This document shows, piece after piece, positions 45,791 through 57,560 of a stretch of DNA of 64,000 nt. Source of the DNA: Megalopta genalis (taxonomy: Eukaryota > Arthropoda > Insecta > Hymenoptera > Halictidae); the NCBI RefSeq assembly GCF_051020955.1, contig NC_135026.1:7726501-7790500 (forward strand), read 5' to 3'. Below the pieces are notes generated by a model. That model was not told the DNA's origin and made no database searches. It saw only the letters and a list, made by a program, of their open reading frames with translations. Each line of letters starts with the position of its first letter. Position 1 is the stretch's first letter. The position numbers and the translations under genes were made by a program.

Positions 45791-46754
45791 CCGCCGCCGC
45801 CTGAGCTGGGACGTGCTCCGCGGGGGCATTCGGTGCCGCGCTAATCAGACAACATCGAGGATTATGGTAAAAACCCGCAGTCAGAAAATATCGTCAGGAA
45901 ATAGACTCGCGAACGTGTCGCAGCTCACAAAATGGCCCGCGCGACGAAGACATAAAGCGACATATTGGGTCCATAAGACCGACCCAGCCGGCGCTTCGTG
46001 TTTCCCCGCGAGAGGGGTTAACTTCGAAACTTTTTCCCTTCCCTGAAAGAAGTTGGACTGGTTTAAAAGCAGGCGGTAAGCAGGCGGGGGGAGGCGGTCG
46101 AATGCGGGGAAAGGGGTCGGCCAAAGCGGAAGCGGACGACTAAGAGGAACGGAGCTCGCCCGACAGCCAGCAACGGCTCGACTCGCGTCGATGAAAAATT
46201 CACGTCGACGATAACTCGAGCGTTGCATTTTTCATAGAGCCGCGAAACTTTCTTATCCGTTGCTTATATATCCGCCAGAGTTCGCGACCCAGACCAACAG
46301 CCACGTGCCTCCGGTGGCGGATAAAGGAACCAGCGGCGGTTCGTTGTTACGTTCACGTTTACACCGTGCCGCCGCCTCTGCCTTCTGCCCCTAATTCCGC
46401 GTCTTATCTTCGCCTAGTCCGAGAGGCGGGTTCATCGGTGTACAATATCCGTAATATGTTGACCTTCCAAGGTCATTCGATCGCCCTTAAACTGGTGTAA
46501 TTATTTCGCACAAGGTCATTTGAAGGTTATAGTGTCGTAGCTCGTTAAATTCGTCTCGAAACGCACTGCAATGCTGTATGATAAACAATAGGTGTTAATA
46601 AACAAGATATGACGGCGACCTTCGAAACACAGAACAAAATGGCCTTGAAAGAAAAACACGACCGATTTTTCATGTAAACAAAATTAACGAAGATGTTTGA
46701 ATGCGCAGGATAAAAGAAACACCTTATATGTAGCTATGATGAGGATAATTGCTG
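45791..46754. other. Unannotated GC-rich sequence
   Basis: Frames of up to 115 codons overlap on both strands to about 46230, with no recognised domain. AAGGTCATT words recur at 46470 and 46513. Confidence 0.4.
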
Positions 46755-47098
46755 CTAAAATCGAAATAACTCAAAGAAAGGAAGATGAAGTTTTCGAGCT
46801 GAAATTTTTACTGTGATTTGTCCACGTGATATTGAAGAAAATTGTGTATGGATTTTGCAAGTCGATAATTTTATTTAACAGAACGAACTTTTTTTGTTGC
46901 TGAAAAATGGAAGTTTTAAAATGAATTTGTACATAATTCGAAAAATATATTTAGAAATATATATTTATATTATTTATATTATGTTTATGTAAATATATTT
47001 TTCGAATTGCGAACAAAAGAATATTCCAACTTCAATTTTTTAGTAACAAAAAATTGTGAAAAAATTATCGACTTGCAAAATCCATACACAATTTTAAG
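46755..47098. repeat. Foldback element, same family as 34.6 kb
   Basis: GAAAATTGTGTATGGATTTT and GCAAGTCGATAATTTT on the left pair with AAAATTATCGACTTGC and AAAATCCATACACAATTTT on the right. An ATATATTT centre lies near 46955-46985. The left arm matches 34885-34990. Confidence 0.85.
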
Positions 47099-47462
47099 AA
47101 ACAATTATAACATAAATATTGTAATTATTATAATTACATACATATAATTATGTATAAATATTATATAGTATAATTATTTATATTTTATTATTTATAATGT
47201 ATAATTTATTATTATGTTACTTATAATTATTGTATATGAATATTTATATACAATATATGTAAATATAATATATTGTAATTATATTATATTATATTTATTT
47301 CTAATTTCCATCAATAATTGTAGCTTGATGACAAATTTACACCATAACAATAGTTAATAATAATAATAACATATACATAATAAATAAATAATTATATAAA
47401 AGAAAACATACATAATATATATAATATATTAATAACATATATTAATAACATATATTAATAAT

Positions 47463-47504
<42 letters not shown>

Positions 47505-47511
47505 TAGTTAA
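47099..47511. repeat. AT-rich block ending in (AAT)n microsatellite
   Basis: TATAATTAT/ATATAATA low-complexity sequence, with an (AAT)n run at about 47459-47503. Confidence 0.9.
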
Positions 47512-48554
47512 TGCACCATAACACTTGCGATCCGTTTCTCGCGGCCCACCCCGTATAAGAAAGGAAAAGTCCCGGTGCGTAGGGCCGGGGAGGCCCGCCG
47601 TCCGCAATTTCGGCGACTATTTTCCGTGGACCGACCAGCGGTGCGCGCCGCTCTGAGCCGAAACACGGCACGCCCGAGCGCGGCTGAATCGCGACGTTTC
47701 AGTCCGGAAACTTCGGAACCGGTCTCTCCATTTGCCGGCTCCCGTCTCCGGACATTGTAGAACTCGATTCGATCGTGTACCGTAGTAGTCTTTCATTATT
47801 TTCGCGCGGCGGCTTAATTCCCGGCGGAGTTTCATTCGGGCCGTGTCTCGCCGCGGGAAATATTATTCGGCGCAGCGGAGCGAACGCGATATTCCACTCC
47901 TCCGCGGAGGCGGATTTTTGAACGGCCGTTTTCAACGGGAGCGGAACCGTGTCCCGGCGTGTCGCATTTTCGCCGCGCGGTGGGCGGTGGGGGGAGGGGG
48001 CGGACGGACGGACGAGCGGGCGGGCCGGAGGGCACTTGACTTACGTATTCAAATACTTCCTCAGAAGGAGACATTATTGCGTAAGATAATTAAACGGAGT
48101 CGCTGGAATGGATAAATTAAATCGTCTACTATTCCTCGGCCCTGTAATTAGTCGTCTACCCGAAGTGCACTGTCAAAGAACATCTCCCGCGCTCCGTTAT
48201 CAGGAGACAAGCTGTTAATTAAGTGGACCGTTCGCCTCGCTTCGCCTCGCCTCGCCTCGCGCCGCGTTGTGCCGTCTGCTGTCGCAGATAACACAATCCT
48301 GGATAACACTTTTGTACCGGTGTAAGGGTAAGGCGGCGAGAGGCGCCGCTGCTGCCGGCCAGATTAGAAAATCCCGATGAGCGTGGCTGCTAATGGCCGA
48401 CGCTAAATGGAACCTGAGCAATTATGGACGACGCCCGGCGAAACGAACAACGGCTCTCGTTCGATCGTAATTCGACAACGAGGAAAATACCCATACTCTC
48501 TGCTCGAGGAGTTTCCCCGGGAACAGAAAATCTCGCGTCGTGCGAGGTGTCCGT
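47512..48554. other. Unannotated GC-rich sequence
   Basis: A CCCACCCCGTATA word at 47546 looks like an isolated outer end of the CAGGGTG group. A CCTCGCCTCGCCTCG run lies at 48232-48262. Overlapping frames of 60-138 codons are unrecognised. Confidence 0.4.
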
Positions 48555-48885
48555 GGATTCCTCGGCCGATTTCGAACAACTTTTTTCTTTGCGAAAATCG
48601 TCTCCGAGGCTTCGTTTACGAGATATCGGCGAGAATCGCTGACCAATTGCGCGGCGGGCGCGCGGCTGGGGCGTTCGGCGCGGCAGCGAGCGCGGCGCGC
48701 TATTGGCCGCGCGCTCGAGGTGCGCCAGCCGCGCGCGCTCTCCGATTGGTCCGCGTTTTTCGCTGATAACTCGCGAACGAAGCCACGGGGAACATTTTCG
48801 CAAAGGAAAAAGTTGCTTCGAATCATCCGAGGAATCTCCTCGTCGCCTCGCTTCGGGTTTTACGGGTATTCTGGGACACCGTGTA
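48555..48885. mobile_element. CCAAT-arm MITE family, copy 6
   Basis: Arms run from GGATTCCTCGGCCGATTTCG through GACCAATTGCG. They return from CCGATTGGTCCGCG through GAACGAAGCC and GCAAAGGAAAAAGTTGCTTC to CATCCGAGGAATC. The centre is very GC-rich. The outer end CTGGGACACCGTGTA finishes at 48885. Confidence 0.85.
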
Positions 48886-48942
48886 GGTTCAGTCGTCTAT
48901 AAAACGGGACAGAGACGGAATAAAAAAGAAAACAAATGGCAA

Positions 48943-48947
<5 letters not shown>

Positions 48948-48983
<36 letters not shown>

Positions 48984-49112
48984 GAGAGAGAAAGAGGGAG
49001 GGACAGAGGGAGATTTGTTGCCAGCGCTGCAGATTGGGAGCACGATGCGAGGTCACGGAACCAGAGATAGAAGAGAGCAGAGCAGAGCAGAGAGAGAGAG
49101 AGAGAGAGAGAG
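48948..49112. repeat. Two (GA)n microsatellites
   Basis: GA runs lie at about 48948-49005 and 49085-49112, separated by about 80 bp of unique sequence. Confidence 0.95.
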
Positions 49113-50714
49113 GAGGAATTCTACGGGGCGTGGACGGGATAAGTTATCCCTGCGTCCCGGGATGCACACCGACATTATTTCGTATCTTGCAGGACACTTC
49201 GGGCAATGAGGACGTCCTGCCGCGTGCACGCCGACGGAATCCATAACGAGGTCTTATCTATCTTGCTCCGGACTTCGTCCCCCCGCTGCCCCCTCGTCAC
49301 TCCTTCCACTGCCTCTTCCGCCACCGACGCGCTTCGATCCGAGTGTGTGTACACGTGTTTCTCTTTAAATTAAAAAGCTTCCCCGATGTCCGCTTTAATT
49401 CCGCCGGCGGTAAATGAATGCCGAACGCGCGGTCTTCGGCGACGCCGTGGATGATCGATAGGGAACCGCATCGGCTGCTGCGCCGTGCTCTATGCGAGAC
49501 GCTTCCGCGCTAATGAGAAAGACACTTTATTTGCTTTGTTTCGAATTAGCAGCTGGAATCGCGTCCCGGTAAGGAGCGACGAGAAAATCACGAAGAAAGG
49601 CGAGGGAGCATAATTATGATGTACCGGGTGTCTCGCGAGCGGAGCATCGTCTCGCACTGATTTCAACGAAAGGGCCTAGATAAAAGGTTTTTTAGATTAG
49701 AGGTTTTTTACACTGGATTTACACTAACTGTTTAATTTACGATTATTCAATTATTCATTTAAGTTTTTAATTTTGTTATTAATTCAATTTATACGTTACC
49801 TATGGCAAATGTTACGATAACACTTGTTAAAAATCAGAATAAACGTCTTATTGTTACTTTCATAAATTAATATGAAACAGCTGTTTTTTGTGCTCCGTAA
49901 ATCTTGTGTTAATGACATCGTTCGATACAACTATGCAAAATGTGTACCTCTTTCATTTTTTTGACGATTCCACAAACGGTGGAAAAATCTGAGAAAAAAT
50001 TAAGTGCACTGTTCGTGATAGTACCTTATCAGGGAATTAATATAAAAATAGCCCTGTACTTTTGTTCTCGAGAAATCGTTGATTTTCCGATTTCTTTTTG
50101 ATTTTACATTTTTGACGACCACGGCTTGCAGCCGAAAAATATAGAAAAATTCTACGATATGTAACTTGACGTCCAAAATGAGCCACATTTTTTTCACAAT
50201 TTTAAAAAGCAGCCGAAAGCGGGAAGTTAGCGGAAAAGCGCGCAATTTATCCCGGAAATATCAAATTTCGGGTTGCTATGAATTTCCCTACGCTGGTCCC
50301 ACGCCTATGTAATGTATTGCTACGTCGATGCTAACGGAGAGAGTCTTCCACGAAGAATCCCAACTTAGTAGTCTCGGATCTGCTGGTTTTGATTCCAAGC
50401 TCCGAACATTTCTGGGAAATATCACTGTATACGCGTTCCACTCTCGACGAGACGCGGCGGTCTCCCGGTGCGGCATAAAATCGTTCCAATGTCGATGTTT
50501 GTAAAAAAAAAACGCGGCTCGAACGAAAAACGGCAAAAAGAAGGGAAAATCGCCGGCCGAAAATCAATCCGGCCGCCGCGCTCCCGCAGAAACATCAGAA
50601 ACGTTGGAAATCGCGCGGCGAGCATTTCGCGATAACAGAGGTGCGTGGGGGGAGGGGGAGCTGCGGCACACGTGCACGCGCATATTCGAGCATCCAGTGA
50701 GAAGAGCGGAACGT
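49113..50714. other. Unannotated unique sequence
   Basis: 49300-49560 is GC-rich, 49680-50260 is AT-rich, and the rest is mixed. A large minus frame enters from the GA array on the right, but its non-repeat part is not recognisable. Confidence 0.4.
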
Positions 50715-51025
50715 AAAAAAGAGAGAGAGAATAGGAGGAAGAGGGAGAGGGAAAAAGAGAGAGTAAGAGAGAATAGGAGGAAGAGAGAGAGAGCGCAAGA
50801 GAGAATAGGAGAGAAGAGAGAGAGCACGAGAGAATAACAGGGAGAGAGAGCAAGAGAAAATAGGAGGGGGAGAGAGAGAGCAAGAGAGAATAGGAGGGGA
50901 GAGAGAGAGAGCAAGAGAGAATAGGAGGGAAAGTGAGAGAGAGAAAGAGAGAATATGAGGGAGAGAGAGGGAAAGTGAGAGAGAGAATAGGAGGGTTAGG
51001 GTGAGAAAGAGACAGTAAGAGAGAA

Positions 51026-51057
<32 letters not shown>

Positions 51058-51317
51058 CAAGAGAGAATTGGTGGGAGAGAGGAGAGAATTAGTGGGAGAG
51101 AGAGAAAGAGATAATAGGAGGGCGAGAGAGAGTACAAGAGAGAAAAAGAGAATAGCAGGGAGAGAGAGAAAGAGAAGGTGAGGAAAAGAGAGGGTGGGAG
51201 AAAGAGAGTGAGAGAAAGAGAGAGAGAGAGAAAGCAAGAGAGAATAGGAGGGAGGGAGAGCAAAAGAAAAATAGAGAATAGGAGGGAGAGAGAGAAAGAG
51301 AGAGTAAGAGAGAATAA

Positions 51318-51348
<31 letters not shown>

Positions 51349-51516
51349 CAAGAGAGAATAAGGGGGAGTGAGAGAACAAGAGAGAATTGGAGGGAGAGAG
51401 TGAGAGAGAGCAAGAGAAAATAGGAGAGAGACAGAGCATGAGCATTTTTTGAGCAAATAGGAGGGAGAGAATTGGAGGGAGAGAGTGAGAGAGAGAGAGC
51501 AAGAGAGAATAGGAGC

Positions 51517-51554
<38 letters not shown>

Positions 51555-51612
51555 GAATATGAGGAAGAGAGAGAGAGAGAAAGAGAGGGAATACGAGGGA
51601 GAGGGAGATAGA
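50715..51612. repeat. GA-rich array with GAATAGGAGGGAGA punctuation
   Basis: About 900 bp is nearly pure purine on the plus strand. AAGAGAGAATAGGAGGGAGA words are spaced irregularly at about 25-60 bp. Minus frames of 344 and 462 codons across it encode almost only Ser, Leu, Phe, Tyr and Pro, and are simple-sequence translations. Confidence 0.95.
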
Positions 51613-52425
51613 GAGACGGCATGCTGCGCGACCCGCACGCGAAATTCTGCTTTTCGTTTCTTCCTCTTTTCCCCGGGATTCGAGTGCCTCCCGCTGCGAA
51701 ACGAGCCACGGGACGGCGATAACAATGGGGTTGTTTTTACGAGCATCGCCTCCTTCTCCCTCTCACCTCTCCTCCCCCCTCTCTCGCCAATCTCGCCTCT
51801 GTCGGACAGGGGACGCGGACTCGGACCCTCGGCACACGAATTAATAACCGTTTCAAACTGGTCCGCCGCCGCATCGGAATTAAAATATCCTTGCCAGGGC
51901 TGGCAGCGCCGGCGACAAATCCACAGAGGGCGCAACGCGGACAGCAGTGGGGGAAGGGGAGATTGTCCACAAGAATTAATCACTCGTCCAATCTGCGCGA
52001 AATCACGCCGTGTAATCAGCCCGCGAGGCTCGTTATCAGCGGTGCGCGAGAATCGTACGCGCAGAATTCCCGCGCGATTCGAAGATCCTTGGTGTCTCTG
52101 CTGTCTCTCGCGAAGATTATTTACTTGGACGGACTAGGCTGAGTTAGGTTATGGTCGGGTTGTGCACTGTAGAGGGTGTAAAAAAGGTCACGTCGTGGCT
52201 ACCATAGACATGTACACACGTCGATCCAAAGATCGACGGAGGTCTGTTGAAAGGACTTTCCGCAACAGTGACCTTGAGCATATTTTTCAAGGTCAAATTT
52301 TTTAACGATCGTATCCTAATCTACTTGTCGAGAGGAGCAAACTTGCAAAAGGAACCACGTATCCCGAAGCAACCGTTTCGTTATAATTTAATGTTAAACA
52401 TTTAAACTCCATTTATAGTAAATTA
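51613..52425. other. Unannotated sequence with small hairpin
   Basis: 51613-52140 is GC-rich. CGTCGATC-CAAA-GATCGACG (52219-52238) is a perfect 8-bp hairpin. 52165-52320 loosely resembles the start of the element at 56176 (AGGGTGTnnnAAA...CGCAACAGTG...AAGGTC). Confidence 0.45.
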
Positions 52426-52655
52426 TACAGGGTGTCGCATATAACTGTCGCTAGGATTTTTCAAGCATTTTCGACGGTCCAACAGAAAACAGTTTCGAAT
52501 AAAAGTTAATCAGTATTTAGTCGGCAACATATTGAAAAACAACGAACTTCAAAAACTATTGTTTTTCTACCAAAACTCAAGGTCACCTTGACTGTTGTAA
52601 ACGGCACCCTGTATTTTTCACTTTGTAGAGTTATCGCCGATGAAAAAACAAATTC
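52426..52655 (+). mobile_element. 188-bp TA-CAGGGTG element (copy 2) plus flank
   Basis: TACAGGGTG (52426) to CACCCTGTA (52613) spans 188 bp and is homologous in inverse orientation to 10432-10619. Similarity extends through GTAGAGTTATCGCCGATGAA to about 52655. There is no coding sequence. Confidence 0.8.
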
Positions 52656-53889
52656 AACGACCTGCTGTGTCATGACCTTCAGATGACCCTGACTTAAGCA
52701 ATTTAAGTTCGAAGAACAGAGATTGTTTATTATAAATTATTTTCCGTAGATATTCACACGCTTCGTCGAAGTCAACATTGACGATTTCTGTTTGACCACT
52801 TTCACCATCAGCAACATCGTAGCACAGCGGTGCCATTTACTGTGGGAGGGTGACTGTCTTACTCAACGATTATTTTTCTCTAAAGAAAAAGCAAAAATAA
52901 AGGAATGCAAAATAATAGCGTGTCTTATTCGATAAAGTTAATTGCGCCCGGAAACAAACTGCAGGCGCATCGCCGCACAGTAACCGGCTCCCCCGGTGAA
53001 CATCACCGGCCGCGGGGGCCGGTTCTTGGGGTTGATTGACAGACGAATATTACTCGGGACGCAAAGTCGGTGTAAATTGCTCCGGATAACACGCGGCTAG
53101 ATAAAAAGCGGGTCCGACTCGACGGTGGCTCGGTTAGCGTCGATTAACGCGCGGCGGCGCTCGCCGCTCGTTGCCAATCGGAGCGCCGCGTAATTGCAGG
53201 ATTCAGATGCAATCTGCGCGATACCGCGCGCTTTTTGCCCTCCTATATATCATTGCGGGGCCCGGCTTTTCTCGCCCCGATCAGCCTGCAATTTTTCAAG
53301 ACAAACGAGCTTCGATTACATCGGGACAAACATATTCCGGTACAAAGGACCGCGCGACGCCATTTCTCTCCCTTGTTATTATTCCTCTCGCCGTGCTGCG
53401 CCGCACCGCGCCGCCGCCTGCACGCGAAAAACAACCGAAAAGTTTCGACCGGCCGCGGGAATCGCTGGACACGTAAACCGATTGGCTCGCTGGGCCGGTC
53501 GCCTCGCGCGCTTCAAGCGCCATTTCATCGGTCAAATAAATTTCCGTCGCGCGTCCCGTGTCGTTTTGCAGCCTCCATTTTTCCGCATCCGAACGCCCTT
53601 CGAATATTTTCGTTTTCAAGATTCCCTTCGGAGCCGGATCCTGAACTGTGATGATCATTTTCTGACAGTTGTGTCGTCGCAAGACTGTAGCTCCTTATGG
53701 ACAATACAGATTTTATTATTTATATTTTCTTTAACTAATAATATTTTTTTCTTTATTTGATAAGATTATTTAATAATCTCAGTAATAATTTTAAATTCAT
53801 AATTTCAAATATCTTCAAGTTCATTTGATCATTTTATTATCTTAAGTGGCGCGCGCGTCGATTCATTACAGTCGTAAATCAAATTCATA
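52656..53889. other. Unannotated sequence, GC-rich centre
   Basis: 52940-53660 is GC-rich with overlapping frames of up to 188 codons on the plus strand and 128 on the minus strand. No domain is recognised. A hairpin is annotated separately at 52982. Confidence 0.35.
52982..53024. other. GC-rich imperfect hairpin
   Basis: The inner stem CCGGTGA-ACA-TCACCGG is perfect. The outer strands AACCGGC and CCGGTT also pair around CCCCC/GGGGG with a small bulge. Confidence 0.7.
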
Positions 53890-54720
53890 ACCTAGTGATG
53901 AAAGCTTCAAACGCGACAAGGTTTTTTAGATACGGTTTATTTAGGTATGTTAGATTATTGTTTAGGTGCGGTGCATATTTTTCGATTTCGCTGAAATTTG
54001 AACATGTTGTGCAGCTTTACTTTCTGAACAACTTTCTCCTTTACAGAAAATCTCCATCGGCCTTAGTTCCCAAGATATTCCCGAACAACTGCGAACCTAA
54101 CCTGGGACTAGCCCAGACCTAACCCTGGCCTAACCCTCTGCGTATCACGCTCTTCGGCAATTTCAGTTTTATTCCTCGCATAAATTTACTTTTGATGTTT
54201 CCCTCGAGAATTAATCTTGCAACGTTGTCCAGGTGTGATGCACGAAGACCTAACCGTAGGTTATAAATAACCAAGACCTAATCTAGACCTAACCTGTACT
54301 TATAACTAGATCTGCAGATCTAGCAGATTTATGTATCCAAATTTAACTTACAACGTCGACAACTTTTTCAGAACGGTTCTAAGAAAACTCGAACGTTGTA
54401 AATATAATAAGTTTAGTTTAGGTTATAAGTATACAGGTTAGGTCTGGGTTAGGTCTGAGTACGTTACATTTAGAAAACGTTGCAAGATGAATCTCGAGAG
54501 TGACATCAGAAGTGAATGGCTTCGACGAACGAATCTAAAGCTCGCGCAGAAAAGTGAAATACGTACGTGATTGGGTTTAGATGGGTTAGGTCTAGATTAG
54601 GTCCACAGTTTTCCGCGAATATCTCGGAAAGCAAAGCAGCTAGAAATTTTCCGTAAAGGAGAAACTTGTTCAAAAAGTCGAGCACTACAATATGTTGGAG
54701 CGTCGTCGAAATCAGAGACC
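53890..54720. repeat. Foldback element built from CTAACC-type arms
   Basis: Arms of about 320 bp (about 53965-54290 and 54400-54712) are inverted. Pairs include CTTTACAGAAAATCTCCATC against GAAATTTTCCGTAAAGGAG, CCCAAGATATTCCCG against CGCGAATATCTCGGAAAG, and CTCGAGAATTAATCTTGCAA against TTGCAAGATGAATCTCGAGA. CCTAACC/GGTTAGG words repeat in both arms. The centre is near 54340. Confidence 0.85.
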
Positions 54721-54809
54721 ACGATTATAAATAATTCAGTAAATAATGACCATTATAAATATTATAATATCCAAACACACATTATACTAATATTATAATT
54801 AATAATAAA

Positions 54810-55160
54810 CCAATAGATAAAATAAAATAAAATAAAGTAAAATAAAGTAAAATAAAGTAAAATGAAGTAAAATGAAGTAAAATGAAGTAAAATGGAGTAA
54901 AATAAAGTAAAATAAAGTAAAATAAAGTAAAATAAAGTAAAATAAAGTAAAATAAAGTAAAATAAAGTAAAATAAAGTAAAATAAAGTAAAATAAAGTAA
55001 AATAAAGTAAAATAAAGTAAAGTAAATTAAAATAAAGTAAAATAAAGTGAAATAAAGTAAAATAAAATTAAGTAAAATAAAGTAAAATAAAGTAAAGTAA
55101 AAATGAAATGAAATTAAACGAAATGAAATTAAATGAAATGAAATAAATAAATGAACAAAT
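54810..55160. repeat. (TAAAATAAAG)n 10-bp satellite
   Basis: An almost uniform TAAAATAAAG repeat, about 25-30 units, degrading to AAATGAAATTAAA on the right. It keeps a 135-codon minus frame (Tyr/Phe/Leu/Ile only) open, which is a repeat artefact. Confidence 0.96.
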
Positions 55161-56137
55161 AAACAATAAACCAATATTATAATAACCATTATAAACCATT
55201 ATAACAACCATTATAAATAATAAGCCATTAAATTAAACTCCGAATAAATGTTTTCCAATTACCGTAAAGAGCGCGGGGGAGGTTTTTAAGAGCCGAACGA
55301 TGACAGATTAGAGTCGGGAGCGAGAATATGAAAATTCCATTGGGCTCCGGTGTCCGTCCATTCACGGCGAGATAAATCTGGAAGGGGCCGAGGGCCGGCG
55401 TTCGCGCTTTCATACCGTCCCCATAGAGGCGAGTGGCGTCGGTTTGCGGGCTGTCTCGCGAGAAGCCGATTCTTTCAGATTGATTAATGCGCGGGGCCAC
55501 CCTTCGAAACTGTTTTGCAACTCCCCGCGGCCCCCCTCGCCGGCCGTTCAATTCCGGCTCGCTTTTTCGTGCCGTTTCTCTCTTTGTCGTCGGAGCGAGG
55601 CCCGTCCCGCGACGACAGACTCATCTCCGATTTTATGCCTCGTTTGAGGGCGCGCCGTCTAACCCCTGTCTCCGCACCCTCCGGGACCGCGCTGCCGGGG
55701 CCAACCCCTCGCCGCCGCGAAAATCACAGACCACGAGGCTCGCGGGGACTCTGGTCTATTTGGTATTTAAATAAGCGTACGTCCGCGGCCGTATCTCGGC
55801 CCGTAACCGTACGGGACGAGTTCGCCGGGCTTCTTTTCACGAAAAAAAGGGGGGCGAACCGACCCTCGGATATTTACGAGCCGGCAAGGGTTCGGTCAAT
55901 TAGGCCCTCGCCCGGCGAGTATGCTGATGTGAACGACGCTGCGCGTGCTGCGAATTAAAACAATAATTAATGGGCACCGGGACGGCGGGGGGAGGGTGCC
56001 CTCCGCTGATGCCGGCTATGGGAATTGGGTATGTGTGACAATTCTACGCGGCCTTTATCTATTCGATGGCGCTTTTAGTGGCTTGCCTCGGCTACGATTG
56101 CTTTGGTCCACGCAATTTTTTTTACGAAAAACCAGGC

Positions 56138-56138
<1 letters not shown>
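55161..56138. other. Unannotated GC-rich sequence
   Basis: 55230-56090 is GC-rich with overlapping frames of up to 147 codons. None is recognisable. Confidence 0.4.

Positions 56139-56171
<33 letters not shown>
56139..56171. repeat. (GA)n microsatellite
   Basis: A GA run of about 16 units immediately left of the TACAGGGTG end at 56176. Confidence 0.95.
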
Positions 56172-56174
<3 letters not shown>

Positions 56175-56175
56175 G

Positions 56176-56716
56176 TACAGGGTGTCGGAAAATATTTTGC
56201 TCCGACCAGCATAGCTGAACTATGTATCCTCGAATTGGTGATCTGTCAAAAATAGTTCTCGCAACAGTGTGCTTGACAGACTTCTCCGAGGTCGAAATTT
56301 TTTTAAATGATTTTAAAAGTAAAAATTTTGAAGGGTACATATTTTAGAAGATAGTTTGACAGAATTGTTGACAGAGGAGTTCACTTAGTCGTGACAAAAC
56401 AATTTTTGACACCCTGTACATGGTTATGTCAAGGTTATTTTTAAACGATTTTAAAAGTAAAAATTTTTTTAAATATTTTGACAGAATTGTTGACAGATCT
56501 TCACCAATCGAAGGATGCAGAGGTCACCTACTCTAGTCATGACAAAACAATTTTTGACACCCTGTACATGGGTATGTCAAGGTTATTTTTAAACGATTTT
56601 AAAAGTAAAAATTTTGAAAAATACTTTGGCAGAATTGTTGACAGATATTCATTGATCGAAGGATGCTGAGTACATTTACCCTAGTCATGACAAAACAATT
56701 TTTGACACCCTGTGCA
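56176..56716. mobile_element. CAGGGTG element with 148-bp internal triplication
   Basis: TACAGGGTGTCGGAAAATAT opens the element. CAATTTTTGACACCCTGTA-type ends occur at 56410, 56558 and 56706, each exactly 148 bp apart. The repeated unit includes ATTTTTAAACGATTTTAAAA, ACAGAATTGTTGACAGA and TAGTCATGACAAAACAATTT. The tail unit seems to have been amplified. Confidence 0.85.
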
Positions 56717-56999
56717 TGATTGCCAGTACATTGTGCTTATGCAAAATAAATTTATTCAGTTGGAGGTGGGTTGATAAATTCATAGCGAATTTTGTGGTAT
56801 TTTTCTGTTCAGAAAAGATTAAATTGAAGAGAAATTTTGACGGTGGTATGGCTGTCGATGGATAACATTCGGACTCATTCTAAAACTTCTCTCTTCAAAT
56901 TAAATGACACGATTTTATTTTAAGTTATTACACCGACCAGTATACTAAACGACGAGTAAAATGAAATATTGACAAAAATTGCAATTAATTGGAATAACC

Positions 57000-57560
57000 G
57001 AAAAATATAACATAACCTTTATTTATTTTGCCATTAAAAATCAATGGATTTAAATTTTTATAAAAAATGTAAAATAATTTAAATTTTTATTTAAATTCCT
57101 ATGAAATGTTTATATTATGATTTAAATTTCTATTTAAATTCCTACAAAAATGTATTATAATTTAAATTTCCATTTAAAAATCAATTTTAATTAAGTTTTA
57201 TATTAAAACTCGATAGTAATTAATTTTTTCTCTACCGAAGGTATGGCACAGTTCATGGTAATTAAATTTCGTATTAAAAATGTATTGGAAGTAACTTTAC
57301 TTCTATTTAAAATCAACTGATTTAAAATTCTATTAAGAACTTCTTACAGTTTATGTTTCTACTTAAAATTCTATTAACAATCTGTTATAATCAAATTCTT
57401 TATTAGAAATCTAATACAATCAAATTTATTGTTAAAAATCTAATGCAATCAAATTTATTACTACAAATCTAATAGAATCGAATTTATTATTAAAAATTTA
57501 ATGTAATCAAATTTTATGATTAAAAATCTAATGTAATCAAATTTTTTATCACACAAAAAT
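57000..57560. repeat. AT-rich degenerate tandem repeat
   Basis: On the right (57380-57550) the unit is about 29-30 bp: AATCTAATGYAATCAAATTT followed by ATTATTAAA. On the left, AATTTAAATTTTTATTTAAA-type words recur more loosely. Confidence 0.75.

Noticed and set aside
50422..51983. Open frames of 344 and 462 codons, minus strand
   Set aside because: They cross the GA array and encode Ser/Leu/Phe/Tyr/Pro low-complexity sequence. No domain is seen outside the array.
53194..53760. Frame of 188 codons, plus strand
   Set aside because: Arg/Phe-rich with no motif. Overlapping frames are open on both strands.
53960..54480. CCTAACC/GGTTAGG words as possible telomeric repeats
   Set aside because: They are not in uninterrupted (TTAGG)n tandem. 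They occur inside a dispersed repeat with other conserved words.
54782..55189. Open frame of 135 codons, minus strand
   Set aside because: Pure translation of the TAAAATAAAG satellite (LLYFTLFYFI-type repeats).
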